From Desulfobacterales bacterium (lineage in GTDB: Bacteria > Desulfobacterota > Desulfobacteria > Desulfobacterales > RPRI01): a stretch of DNA of 14,513 bases. The notes beneath the pieces are model-generated. The model was not told the DNA's origin, ran no database searches, and worked only from the letters and a program-made list of their open reading frames with translations. The position numbers and the translations under genes were made by a program. Location: assembly GCA_030689795.1 (NCBI GenBank), contig JAUYEO010000207.1, positions 1 through 14,513 of the forward strand, written 5' to 3'. The number at the start of each line of letters is the position of its first letter. Position 1 is the first letter of the stretch. This document shows, one piece after another, positions 5,864 to 13,611 of the stretch.

Positions 5864-8137
5864 TTATTCTGCTGCCGCCGGAAACTGCATGATAAAACAC
5901 GTTCCTTTTCCAGGCTCGGATTTGGCAGTGATGTTTCCGCCGCACTCTTTTATGATTCCGTAACTGATCGACAATCCCAGCCCGGTTCCTTTTCCGACCT
6001 CCTTTGTTGTGAAAAACGGTTCGAATATCCTGTCGAGAATTGCTTCAGGGATTCCGATACCGGTGTCACAGACTTCTGCAATGACGATTCCGCCGGCTGA
6101 GCGGGTTTTTAAAATGATTTTTTTATCTCCTTCTGTATCCGGTCCGGGCGGATATAACTCTTCGATAGCATCCCGGGCATTAATCAGAAGATTGATAAAG
6201 ACCTGTTCCAGCCGGCTCGAATCGGCCTTTATTTCAGGAAGATTCTCTTCCGTTTCCCAAACAACTTCAATATCTCTTAATTTAAGCTGCTGGCTGAAGA
6301 TTTCAAAGGCGTTTTCCAGAATTTTGTTTACATGTAGCTTCTCAAGTTCCATCTCTGATTTACGGGCAAAGAGCCTCATGTGGTTGATTATTTTACTTGC
6401 CCGGTCCACACTTGCGTCAATTTTGCTCACCATAGTGGACATGATCTGATCCTCAATCTTTTCATGCTGGTTTGTCTTCCTGATGATGAAGCTGCTCGCC
6501 GTTTTAATGACCGAAAGAGGCTGGTTCAGTTCATGAGCGACACCTGATGCCATCTCCCCCAGGGTCGTCATTTTGCTTGCCTGAATCAAGAGTTGTTCGG
6601 CTTCCAGGCGTTTCGTTATGTCGCTTGTGGTTATAAGAAGAACTTTTTCCCCGGGATATTCGGATGGAGAAATGCGGATATTGACGAAAATTGTACCCCC
6701 GTTTTTGCAGAACTGTTTAACCTGGTTGATGACCGGTGAATTCCTGATTTCTGCCTCAACGGATGCCCTCTCTTTTTCCATGAAAAGGCCTAAAAAAGGA
6801 GCGTTCATGATTTCATCCTTGTCGAATCCGTATACCCCTTTTACGCTGTCGTTGCAGTCGAGAATATCAAGCGTATCCTGTTTCAGCACGAATACCGGGT
6901 TTGGAATATTGTTGAAGATGGCATGATATTTTATTTCGGATTTTTTGAGCTCTTCCTCGAGGCGTTTTCTTTCCGTAATATTCAGGCTTATTTCCATCGC
7001 GGCGACGATTTCGCCTTTTTCATTCCGAATGGGAGAGGTCGTGAACAGCCAGTGGGTATGTGTTCCGTCTTTATCGATACCGGATTCCTCCCCGAAATGG
7101 GATAATCCGTCTTCAAATGTCTTCTCAACCGGGCATACCGGGCATTTTTCGCCTCTTCCTTTGTATGCCTGAAAGCAGTAATCACCGGGCCTGGGATTGA
7201 ACTTATCGGCAAAATCACGGTTGTATCTTAAAAGTTTAAAATTCCTGTCCTGAACCGTGATAAGGCACGGCACATGTTCAAACAGAGTCTGGTATTCATC
7301 CCTCTGAGCATTAAGGTCCGCCTGCTTTTCACCGATTTTCTGTCCCATGCGGTTGACGGCATTTGCAAGCTGGCCCATTTCATCATCCTGGTTGATTTCA
7401 ACCTTGACGTAATATTCGCCGTCCGCTATCCGTCGCGTTCCGTCAATGAGTTTTCTGATGGGTTCATTCACAAATTTCAGAACAAAAAGGAAAATGATGG
7501 CGGAGGTTATAAAAAAGACAAACAGCGCCAAGATAATCATCTCTTTTTCAATCGCAAAAATTGCTCTGTCGGTTTCTTCCAGCGAGATAACGACATCCAG
7601 CGCTCCAAGGATTTTTTTGCCTTTGGGATGGACATGGCATACGTCGGCGGAACAGCCGGGTTCGTTGTAGATCGGATCGATAATGCCGAGCATCCTGTGT
7701 CCTTTCGGAGAATAAAAAATCCTTGTCCTCCCGGAAATATCCAGGTTATCAAGCGGAGGTTCGGAACGGTGGCAGATATCGCAGGCTTCCGCCTTTATAT
7801 TCGTGGCAACATCCAACTCGGCAGGACGGTTCGAGAATTTGATTTCTCCCGCCTTGTTATAAATGCGGATGTTCTCTATTTCCTTCAGCTTTGAAATATT
7901 ATTGATTATTTGATTGATCTCATGGCGGGAGTTCAACATCATGGAATAATGAGTGCCGAGTTTTATGGTGGCGCTAAGACGGTTTGTTCCGGCAAAAAAA
8001 TTTTCCATCACCATTGTTTTCTGGGACCGGATGTTGAAATATGCCCAGACGGAGATGGAGATAAGCAGTGTAAGCCCCACCGTTACGATCAACTTTGAGA
8101 CTATACTGTGACGAAAATGATTCAGTAGCTTGAACAT
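5864..8137 (-). CDS. Membrane sensor histidine kinase with CH-motif (heme-like) periplasmic domain, HAMP and two PAS domains
   Basis: A 757-aa protein, numbered from the ATG at 8137 (GGAGA upstream; a TTG at 8167 is rejected). TM1 is at about residues 12-34 and TM2 at about 200-221. Between them is an extracytoplasmic domain with CDICH (Cys119, Cys122, His123) and a second C-x4-CH motif followed by HP (Cys162, Cys167, His168), suggesting covalent heme or another metal centre. A HAMP domain follows (about 222-275). PAS1 (about 280-390) carries Cys321/332/335 in a CxxxxxGRxxxCPxCP-like pattern; PAS2 spans about 395-515. The transmitter has H-box SGVAHELNQP (His535), N-box NLLINARDAIEE, G1 DTGIGIP and G2 GKGTGLGL, so it looks active. 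Similar CH-motif sensors are common in Desulfobacterota and Geobacter relatives. It probably senses redox state. Confidence 0.9.
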   Translation of the reverse strand: MFKLLNHFRHSIVSKLIVTVGLTLLISISVWAYFNIRSQKTMVMENFFAGTNRLSATIKLGTHYSMMLNSRHEINQIINNISKLKEIENIRIYNKAGEIKFSNRPAELDVATNIKAEACDICHRSEPPLDNLDISGRTRIFYSPKGHRMLGIIDPIYNEPGCSADVCHVHPKGKKILGALDVVISLEETDRAIFAIEKEMIILALFVFFITSAIIFLFVLKFVNEPIRKLIDGTRRIADGEYYVKVEINQDDEMGQLANAVNRMGQKIGEKQADLNAQRDEYQTLFEHVPCLITVQDRNFKLLRYNRDFADKFNPRPGDYCFQAYKGRGEKCPVCPVEKTFEDGLSHFGEESGIDKDGTHTHWLFTTSPIRNEKGEIVAAMEISLNITERKRLEEELKKSEIKYHAIFNNIPNPVFVLKQDTLDILDCNDSVKGVYGFDKDEIMNAPFLGLFMEKERASVEAEIRNSPVINQVKQFCKNGGTIFVNIRISPSEYPGEKVLLITTSDITKRLEAEQLLIQASKMTTLGEMASGVAHELNQPLSVIKTASSFIIRKTNQHEKIEDQIMSTMVSKIDASVDRASKIINHMRLFARKSEMELEKLHVNKILENAFEIFSQQLKLRDIEVVWETEENLPEIKADSSRLEQVFINLLINARDAIEELYPPGPDTEGDKKIILKTRSAGGIVIAEVCDTGIGIPEAILDRIFEPFFTTKEVGKGTGLGLSISYGIIKECGGNITAKSEPGKGTCFIMQFPAAAE

Positions 8138-8159
8138 GGCATTCTCCAAATATGGTTCT

Positions 8160-8179
8160 TCTCCCAATTAGTTGGGAGA
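8160..8179. promoter_or_regulatory. Perfect 8-bp palindrome upstream of the sensor kinase gene
   Basis: TCTCCCAA, then TTAG, then TTGGGAGA form an 8-bp perfect inverted repeat with a 4-nt loop in the 78-nt gap between the tandem HdrA stop and the kinase start. On the minus-strand transcript it would form a hairpin about 23 nt before the kinase ATG, with no U-run after it. It could be an operator, an mRNA processing or stability hairpin, or a weak attenuator; none is proven. Confidence 0.4.
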
Positions 8180-8215
8180 GAGAGGTCATGTGCCGGATTT
8201 TCCATAAATCTCCAA

Positions 8216-11200
8216 TCAGATGCAGAGCGCCGCATCTATGACTTCGAGTATCTGCCGGGTCGAAAAACCTTCAATTACGGATGCCTTGTTCGGACAAACA
8301 GAAGCGCATGTTCCGCATCCCTGGCACATTGCGGGATTAACCAGGATTTTTTCATTTTCCGTATCAAGGCTTCTTGCGCCGTAGGGGCAGGCTTCGATAC
8401 ACTGTCCGCACAGACTGCACAGGCTGTGACGGACTATTGCCGTTACTTTTCCCGAAGGCAGTCTGTTTCGTGAAAGAATGCGGATCGCACGCTGGGCCGC
8501 CGCTTCCGCTGTCGCAACCGATTCTGCAATAGTCCTGGGAGAATGTGCAAGCCCGCAGGCAAAAACTCCTTCTTTAATGGAATCGACAGGGCGCCATTTC
8601 GATTCGGCTTCCAGAAAAAAGCCGTCAGTATCGCATGATGCGCCGAATGCAGAAGCAAGACCGGCCGGCAGTTCTGGAACCACGCCGGCGGCAAGAATCA
8701 CAAGGTCTGCCGTGATTTCAACATCCTTTCCCAGTGTCGGCTCAAAACACTTAACCTTCGGCACGGGGCCGGAAACCATGACTTCGGGTTTGCTGTCCTT
8801 TGTGTAACGGATAAAAATAACTCCCGCCTTTCTTGCCTGCGTGTAGAAGGTTTCCGTGAAACCATATGTCATCATATCACGGTAAAGCACGTAAACGGCG
8901 ATTTCAGGATTCTGTTTTTTCAAAAACAGAGCCTGTTTGATTGAAACGGCGCAGCAGATGCGGCTGCAGTAGTTTTTCGGCTCTTCCCGCGTCCCGGCGC
9001 ACTGAATCATGACGACCGAAGAGAGCGTCGAAGGATCAAGCGAACGGGCCGTGATTCTTTGTTCAAATTCCTTCTGTGTGACAATCGCTTCGCTTGTTCC
9101 GTGGCCGTATGCGGTGATTTCCGTTTCCTTTCCTCCGGTAGCCAGAATTATCGCTCCGTGTTCTATTGTCCGGATTTTCTTCTTGCTGTTTTCAACAGTG
9201 GTCATAAAATGTCCTGCTTCTCCAAAAGAGGCCAGGACGCTCGAACTTTTGTGTACCTCTATCTCAGGATTTTTTTCGATCCTTTGAATGGTATCGTTTA
9301 AAAGGGTCAGAGTTGAAAAACCTTCAAGCGTTTCCGTAATCCATTTGAGATTTCCGCCCAGGTGTTCAGATTGTTCGATAAGATCGACTTTTATCCCGGA
9401 ATCCGCAATGGCGAGCGCTGCCGTCATACCTGCAATTCCGCCGCCGATTATAAGGCAGTTCCGGGTAACCGGCAATGAAGGAGCTGTTGACGGTTCCGCC
9501 TGTTTGAGTTTGACGAGCCCCATTCTGAGGTGGCTTTCTATTATAACAGCAGCCTTATTCTCTCCCGGGTTTTCTCCTGAAAACCGGATTACCGGCGTCC
9601 GGATATCCGTTATTTCCGTAAGCGAAGCATTCAATCCGGTCTCTTTTTCCGCTTTCTTCAGTTTCCGTCCGTACATGTACGGAAGGCAGGCGCCGATCAG
9701 GAGGCGGTTCGGCTTAAACTTTCTGATCTGTCCGGCAAGTTCATCCCATCCGTCTGCAGTACAGATCCGCGCGGAAAAAATAACATGGTTGACCTCCGGG
9801 TCGGTCTTTAGTCTCGCGGAGAGCTTGTTTTCATCGGTGTACGCCAGGATCGATTTGCCGCAGGTACAGACCACTGCCAATACACGCGGCGGTTCCCGCA
9901 GGAGTTCAGGTGAAACCGTTTCCGGAGGCGATTCGGGTATGGGGCCTTTTCCGGATGCAAGGATAGCCCTCGATGCACAGGCTGCTGCGGCAGATGCCTG
10001 AATAACCGATTCGCTTATATCTTTTTGTCCCGAAAATGAACCGCCTATAACAATCCCCGGCCTGGATGTCTCAGTTAATGAAAACGGAGCAGTTTCGGCG
10101 AAGCCCCACGCATTGAGGGAAATTCCCGTTATGCCGGCCAGCTCCCCGGTTCCCTGTGCCGGCCTTTGCCCTGTTGCCAGCACGATCATGCCGAAACATT
10201 CTTCATGAATTTTCCCGCAGGTATCGACGTACCTGACAAGGAGATTCCCGGTTCCGTCTTCAGGAACGACCGAATGGACACGCGCATTCTCAAAACGGAC
10301 GCCGTATTCTCCCTGTGCCTTGTCCCTGTATCTCTGAAATGACTTTCCAAATGTGCGCATGTCCATATAAAAAATGACTGTTTCGGCTTCTCCGTTTGTC
10401 CCGCTTTTTGCCAGAAGAGCCTCCTTTATGGCGTACATGCAGCAGATATTGGAACAGAAATCGGCATTATTCTGCAAATCGCGTGATCCAACGCACTGGA
10501 ACCATGCAATCTTTTCGATCCGTTTTCCATCCGAAGGACGTATCAGTTGTCCGCCGCAGGGCCCTGTACCGCTTACTATCCTTTCAAACTCAATACCCGT
10601 TATGACATTTGGTAGCGTGTGATAACCGCAGGTATCCTTTCCGTCGGCCGGGTTGAAAAAACCTGTTCCGCAGCAAAGAACAATTGCTTCCACATCGACA
10701 AACCGCGCTCTTGCAATTTCAAATTCATTACAGATGCCCGCAATTTTCGGAATCAGGAGATCCGTTTCAAAAGGCTTGAGCAGGTAGTCGATGGCCCCGA
10801 TTTTCATGGCTTCAACAGCGGTTTCAACCGTTGCATAGGCGGTCATCATCAGCACCGTCAGGTCCGGGAACTCTTCTTTTGCCTTCCGGAGAACCGTAAC
10901 GCCGTCCATGCCGGGCATTTTGATGTCAAGGAGCATCAGGTTGTATTTTTGTCCTGACAGCCGTTCTAATGCAGCGGCGCCGGATTCAGCCATGTCGACG
11001 GAGTATCCTTCATCTTCGAGCAATTCTTTCAGGGAATCGCGCACTATGAGTTCGTCGTCCACCACCAGAATCTTAAATTGCCTGCGTTCCCGTTCAGAAA
11101 GCCGGATAGCACCGGTAGGGCATACCGGTTCGCACGCGCCGCACATGGTGCACGAATCGGTGTCGACGACAAATGTATTGGGAATCCGGTGAGGCGCCGG

Positions 11201-11644
11201 GAGATATATTGCTTTCCTGGTCGTAAAGCCCGCATTGAAACTGTCGGGGACTTCAACCGGGCAGGCTTTTATGCATTCACCGCATCCTATACAGAGCTCT
11301 TCACTGACAAGAGATGGTTTTTTGCGCAGCGCCACCCTGTAATGACCGGCTTCTCCCTGAACCGAAACCGGTTCGGTGCTCAAAAGGATCTCTATATTTT
11401 CATGAAAAAGCCCCTTCCGCAGGCAATACTGTGAAGATGAATCACGGTTTATCATAGGAAGCATTTTACACATCCCGCACCTGTCTGTGGGAAACTGGTA
11501 ATCGAGCCGGCTCAGAATCCCGCCGATATGGGGTGCGCGGTCAACCAGGATTACGCGGTAACCCGACTCCGCAAGGTCGAGGGCGGAGCGGATGCCGCTG
11601 ATTCCGGCCCCGACCACAAGCGCTTTTCCGATTTTTTCATTCAT
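8216..11644 (-). CDS. hdrA: Tandem HdrA-type flavoprotein (two FAD modules, six ferredoxin-type cluster motifs) with an internal CheY-like receiver domain
   Basis: A 1142-aa protein numbered from the ATG at 11644, which has GGGAGG 7-8 nt upstream (a TTG at 11659 lies inside that site). Module 1: FAD motif VVGAGISG (about 10-17), CGMCKM (Cys56/59), ferredoxin motifs starting at Cys118 and Cys165, then a full receiver (190-308; Asp196/Asp197, Asp240, Thr268, Lys290), then the HdrA continuation with CVGSRD...FCSNICCMYA (Cys384, 397, 401, 402). Module 2: an HdrA N-terminal-type domain (CTCGKSI, about 593-600), FAD motif GGGIAG (734-739), a QCAGTRE...YCSRICC motif, and C-terminal ferredoxin motifs starting at Cys1076 and Cys1107. 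HdrA proteins carry the bifurcating flavin of heterodisulfide-reductase-type complexes and are cytoplasmic. The doubled size is known in other anaerobes (BamE-like proteins); the internal receiver is the oddity. Confidence 0.92.
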   Translation of the reverse strand: MNEKIGKALVVGAGISGIRSALDLAESGYRVILVDRAPHIGGILSRLDYQFPTDRCGMCKMLPMINRDSSSQYCLRKGLFHENIEILLSTEPVSVQGEAGHYRVALRKKPSLVSEELCIGCGECIKACPVEVPDSFNAGFTTRKAIYLPAPHRIPNTFVVDTDSCTMCGACEPVCPTGAIRLSERERRQFKILVVDDELIVRDSLKELLEDEGYSVDMAESGAAALERLSGQKYNLMLLDIKMPGMDGVTVLRKAKEEFPDLTVLMMTAYATVETAVEAMKIGAIDYLLKPFETDLLIPKIAGICNEFEIARARFVDVEAIVLCCGTGFFNPADGKDTCGYHTLPNVITGIEFERIVSGTGPCGGQLIRPSDGKRIEKIAWFQCVGSRDLQNNADFCSNICCMYAIKEALLAKSGTNGEAETVIFYMDMRTFGKSFQRYRDKAQGEYGVRFENARVHSVVPEDGTGNLLVRYVDTCGKIHEECFGMIVLATGQRPAQGTGELAGITGISLNAWGFAETAPFSLTETSRPGIVIGGSFSGQKDISESVIQASAAAACASRAILASGKGPIPESPPETVSPELLREPPRVLAVVCTCGKSILAYTDENKLSARLKTDPEVNHVIFSARICTADGWDELAGQIRKFKPNRLLIGACLPYMYGRKLKKAEKETGLNASLTEITDIRTPVIRFSGENPGENKAAVIIESHLRMGLVKLKQAEPSTAPSLPVTRNCLIIGGGIAGMTAALAIADSGIKVDLIEQSEHLGGNLKWITETLEGFSTLTLLNDTIQRIEKNPEIEVHKSSSVLASFGEAGHFMTTVENSKKKIRTIEHGAIILATGGKETEITAYGHGTSEAIVTQKEFEQRITARSLDPSTLSSVVMIQCAGTREEPKNYCSRICCAVSIKQALFLKKQNPEIAVYVLYRDMMTYGFTETFYTQARKAGVIFIRYTKDSKPEVMVSGPVPKVKCFEPTLGKDVEITADLVILAAGVVPELPAGLASAFGASCDTDGFFLEAESKWRPVDSIKEGVFACGLAHSPRTIAESVATAEAAAQRAIRILSRNRLPSGKVTAIVRHSLCSLCGQCIEACPYGARSLDTENEKILVNPAMCQGCGTCASVCPNKASVIEGFSTRQILEVIDAALCI
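10721..11077 (-). other. Receiver (CheY/NtrC-type) domain embedded in the tandem HdrA
   Basis: This in-frame segment codes for a complete receiver. It has KILVVDDE with the acidic pair, LLDIKMPGMDG with the phosphoacceptor Asp, LMMTAYA with the Thr, and YLLKPF with the Lys. It falls directly after the second inserted 4Fe-4S motif (CTMCGACEPVCP) and directly before the strand EAIVLCCGTGFF that resumes the HdrA FAD domain, with no stop or frameshift on either side. All catalytic positions are intact, so phosphorylation is expected to be possible. Confidence 0.92.
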
Positions 11645-11709
11645 CACATATCCTCCCAAACCACTCTAAGCCGTCGTTTTGCCGGGAGCCACGATACAAA
11701 CGCCACAAG

Positions 11710-12852
11710 CTAGTCGATGCCGACAATCTCCTTGAATTCATCTTCCCGGAACTCGGACAACGGCGGTTTCTCATCAAGGCTGCGACCTGCCTCGTATTCA
11801 AATATTTTTTGGGTTTTATGAGCTATGGTGCGGAACAGCTCCGCCAAAGGAATGTCGTTGGGGCAGGCATTGGAACACTGGCCGCACCCGACACAGGCCG
11901 TACTCATATGGGCCAGGCGGGTAATATGATAAAACAACGTATCCGTAGGCATTTTAATGATCCCTTTTCGTGTGGCCCATTGAAGATATTGGTAAGGATC
12001 GTGATTAAATACATCGGTCACAAAAACGCATTCCCTGCAATAGCAGACAGGGCAGGCCACCCGGCAGTTGTAGCAGTTGACGCAATTGGAAAAATAGGCA
12101 GTCATCTTATCCAGACTGTCAGAGGCCTCCCGGGTTTTGGCAAACATGTCATCCCGGTAGCCGGTACGCTGTGAAATTAAGGCATTAATTGCAGCCTGGC
12201 GAGCTGATGGTTCATTCGTTTCAGGAAGATTCAGCTGCTTTAAAATATGATCTCCGGCTTCAGTTTGAGACTTAACCAGGATCGATTCGCCGGTCTTCAT
12301 GCCGTATAAGCCAATTTGGATATCCGCATTTTCAGATACCGGATATTCGCATGCCTTGCAGGCCACGGCAAATTCAGCCCCTTCCATTTCGTTGATATTT
12401 CCTCCCATAACGTTTTTATAAAATCGAAGGGTTGATTCTGTTCCGTTTTGCCCTGCAAACTTTGAATATTCTCTGTTTTGAAATGCGCCAAGGCAATCGA
12501 CGCTGATCAAAAGAATATCTTCCCTGCGGGCTTGTTTAAGTTTTACCAACTCAATAAAGGCGCGGATCTCGCAAGGGCGCAATACGGCTGCCGCTTTGCC
12601 GCCCATTGGTTTGCGGGTCAGCCGTGAGGCGATTCTTGCCGCATTCATCGGAAAGGCAGGAGCAAGCGGATCAACGCATCCAAGGAAGGACGCGTCGGTT
12701 ACCAGAGTGGGCATAACCGTATTTTTCGTTGGAAGGCGCTGAGGAACCAGGATGGCTGCGATATCTTCTAATTTGAGAATGCCTGCAAAGAACTGCTGCA
12801 GGGCTTCCAACGGATTCTGTTCCCTCAGGTCGATTTTGGCCGTGATGGTCAT
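11710..12852 (-). CDS. FdhB/FrhB-like iron-sulfur electron-transfer subunit
   Basis: A 380-aa soluble protein. The first 240 residues resemble the FrhB/FdhB (coenzyme F420 hydrogenase/dehydrogenase beta subunit) fold: VMPTLVTD, RIASRLTRK, AAAVLRPCEIRAFIELVKL, DILLISVDCLG, CKACEYP. The C-terminal part holds Cys257/260/263/267, then Cys270/272/275, and Cys320/323/326/330, giving at least two 4Fe-4S clusters. In the family this subunit carries a flavin and exchanges electrons between a cofactor (F420, NAD(P)H or ferredoxin) and its partners; the substrate here cannot be told from sequence. The start is ATG 12852 with GGAGGT close upstream; a TTG at 12924 would add 24 unrelated residues. It sits between MvhD-like and HdrA genes, fitting an Hdr-Mvh-Fdh-like complex. 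Confidence 0.85.
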   Translation of the reverse strand: MTITAKIDLREQNPLEALQQFFAGILKLEDIAAILVPQRLPTKNTVMPTLVTDASFLGCVDPLAPAFPMNAARIASRLTRKPMGGKAAAVLRPCEIRAFIELVKLKQARREDILLISVDCLGAFQNREYSKFAGQNGTESTLRFYKNVMGGNINEMEGAEFAVACKACEYPVSENADIQIGLYGMKTGESILVKSQTEAGDHILKQLNLPETNEPSARQAAINALISQRTGYRDDMFAKTREASDSLDKMTAYFSNCVNCYNCRVACPVCYCRECVFVTDVFNHDPYQYLQWATRKGIIKMPTDTLFYHITRLAHMSTACVGCGQCSNACPNDIPLAELFRTIAHKTQKIFEYEAGRSLDEKPPLSEFREDEFKEIVGID

Positions 12853-12933
12853 AACTACCTCCGGTAAGGTTGTTTTAAATTCGGTATTGGAACCGGATAT
12901 GAAGCGATCGGTTTCCTGACACAAAATATTTAT

Positions 12934-13356
12934 TCAGATTACCATTTTAAGTTTTGTCTGACTTGGTCCCAATGCTTTGATTTGCGCTGTAAAAGCCCGC
13001 ATGATCTCGGACAGATGAACCCCATCGCTGGCGCCGATCCAGGTTAATCTTAACCGCTGCTGATCAAAACCGAATTGGGGCAGAATCTCTCTGAGCAGCT
13101 TGATCCGCCTCCGGGCCTTATAATTTCCATTGATATAATGACAATCCCCGGGACGGCATCCGCTGACCAGCACGCCATCAGCGCCTTCCAAAAAGGCCTT
13201 AATGATATATTGGGGGTCAACCATGCCGGTGCACATGATCCGGATGATTCTGATATTGTGGGGGTATGACAGGCGGGAAGTGCCGGCCAGGTCCGCAGCA
13301 GTGTACGTGCACCAGTTGCAAAAAAAAGCCACAATTGTCGGTTCAAACTCGCTCAT
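12934..13356 (-). CDS. mvhD: MvhD-like [2Fe-2S] subunit (hydrogenase/Hdr electron-transfer delta subunit)
   Basis: A 140-aa protein with the MvhD pattern: FFCNWCTYTAADLAG (Cys13, Cys16), IRIMCTGMVDP (Cys42), and SGCRPGDCHYINGN (Cys67, Cys72), followed by the basic KARRRI helix. MvhD carries a 2Fe-2S cluster and passes electrons from a hydrogenase or dehydrogenase into HdrA. The length is normal for the family. AAAGGAG lies 7 nt upstream of the ATG. It follows an HdrA gene across a repeat-filled 255-nt gap and precedes the FdhB-like gene, so it probably links the dehydrogenase-like subunit to one of the HdrA proteins. No hydrogenase subunits are seen in the window. Confidence 0.92.
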   Translation of the reverse strand: MSEFEPTIVAFFCNWCTYTAADLAGTSRLSYPHNIRIIRIMCTGMVDPQYIIKAFLEGADGVLVSGCRPGDCHYINGNYKARRRIKLLREILPQFGFDQQRLRLTWIGASDGVHLSEIMRAFTAQIKALGPSQTKLKMVI

Positions 13357-13412
13357 CTTTCAACTCCTTTCTGTCTCGTTCGGATTAGGAGAAAATCCCC
13401 TGCCTTTGGCGG

Positions 13413-13500
13413 TTAGGAGCCGTTACAAAATAACCATTACATTTCTGACCATTTTGTTAGGAGCCGTTACAAAATAACCATTACATTTCTGACCATTTTG
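13413..13500. repeat. Two perfect tandem copies of a 44-bp repeat
   Basis: Copies at 13413-13456 and 13457-13500 are identical over 44 bp, beginning TTAGGAGCCGTTACAAAATA and ending GACCATTTTG. They lie in the hdrA-mvhD intergenic gap and are followed at once by an inverted partial copy and a second repeat family. No ORF of merit covers them. Confidence 0.9.
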
Positions 13501-13511
13501 TTACGGCTCCT
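13459..13511. repeat. 17-bp inverted repeat (16/17) forming a large hairpin
   Basis: AGGAGCCGTTACAAAAT (13459-13475) pairs with ATTTTGTTACGGCTCCT (13495-13511) with a single mismatch and a 19-nt loop. The left arm occurs twice because of the 44-bp duplication, so two alternative hairpins are possible. It would be transcribed in the leader of mvhD if the operon starts at the upstream HdrA. It could act as a processing site or attenuator, or be part of a small mobile repeat. Confidence 0.75.
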
Positions 13512-13588
13512 TATGCCGGTCTCGGCTTACAGCTCATTATGCCGGTCTCGGCTTACGGCTCCTTATGCCGGTCACGGCATTTCAATGT
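13511..13588. repeat. Tandem 26-bp repeats, about three copies
   Basis: Units at 13511-13536 and 13537-13562 differ at two positions (TTATGCCGGTCTCGGCTTAC shared); a diverged third unit runs 13563-13588. The last 10 bases of the unit also appear at 13501-13510. Each unit has a mini-hairpin (GCCG-GTCT-CGGC; in the third copy ATGCCG-GTCA-CGGCAT). The period differs from the neighbouring 44-bp repeat, so these are two repeat families side by side. Confidence 0.8.
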
Positions 13589-13611
13589 TACGGTTATTTT
13601 TGAACGACGGC

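Noticed and set aside
7274..7894. 206-codon open frame on the + strand
   Set aside because: Antisense to the sensor kinase; the kinase frame carries TM, HAMP and CH motifs, this one shows no domain.
9288..10001. 237-codon open frame on the + strand
   Set aside because: Antisense to the tandem HdrA; low-complexity Ser/Pro/Arg-rich text typical of a shadow frame.
13357..13412. Sigma-54 promoter upstream of the mvhD-like gene
   Set aside because: No GG/GC pair with the right spacing was found on the - strand in this stretch.
13413..13588. CRISPR array
   Set aside because: The 44-bp copies are directly abutting with no unique spacers, and the second family has a different 26-bp period; no cas genes nearby.
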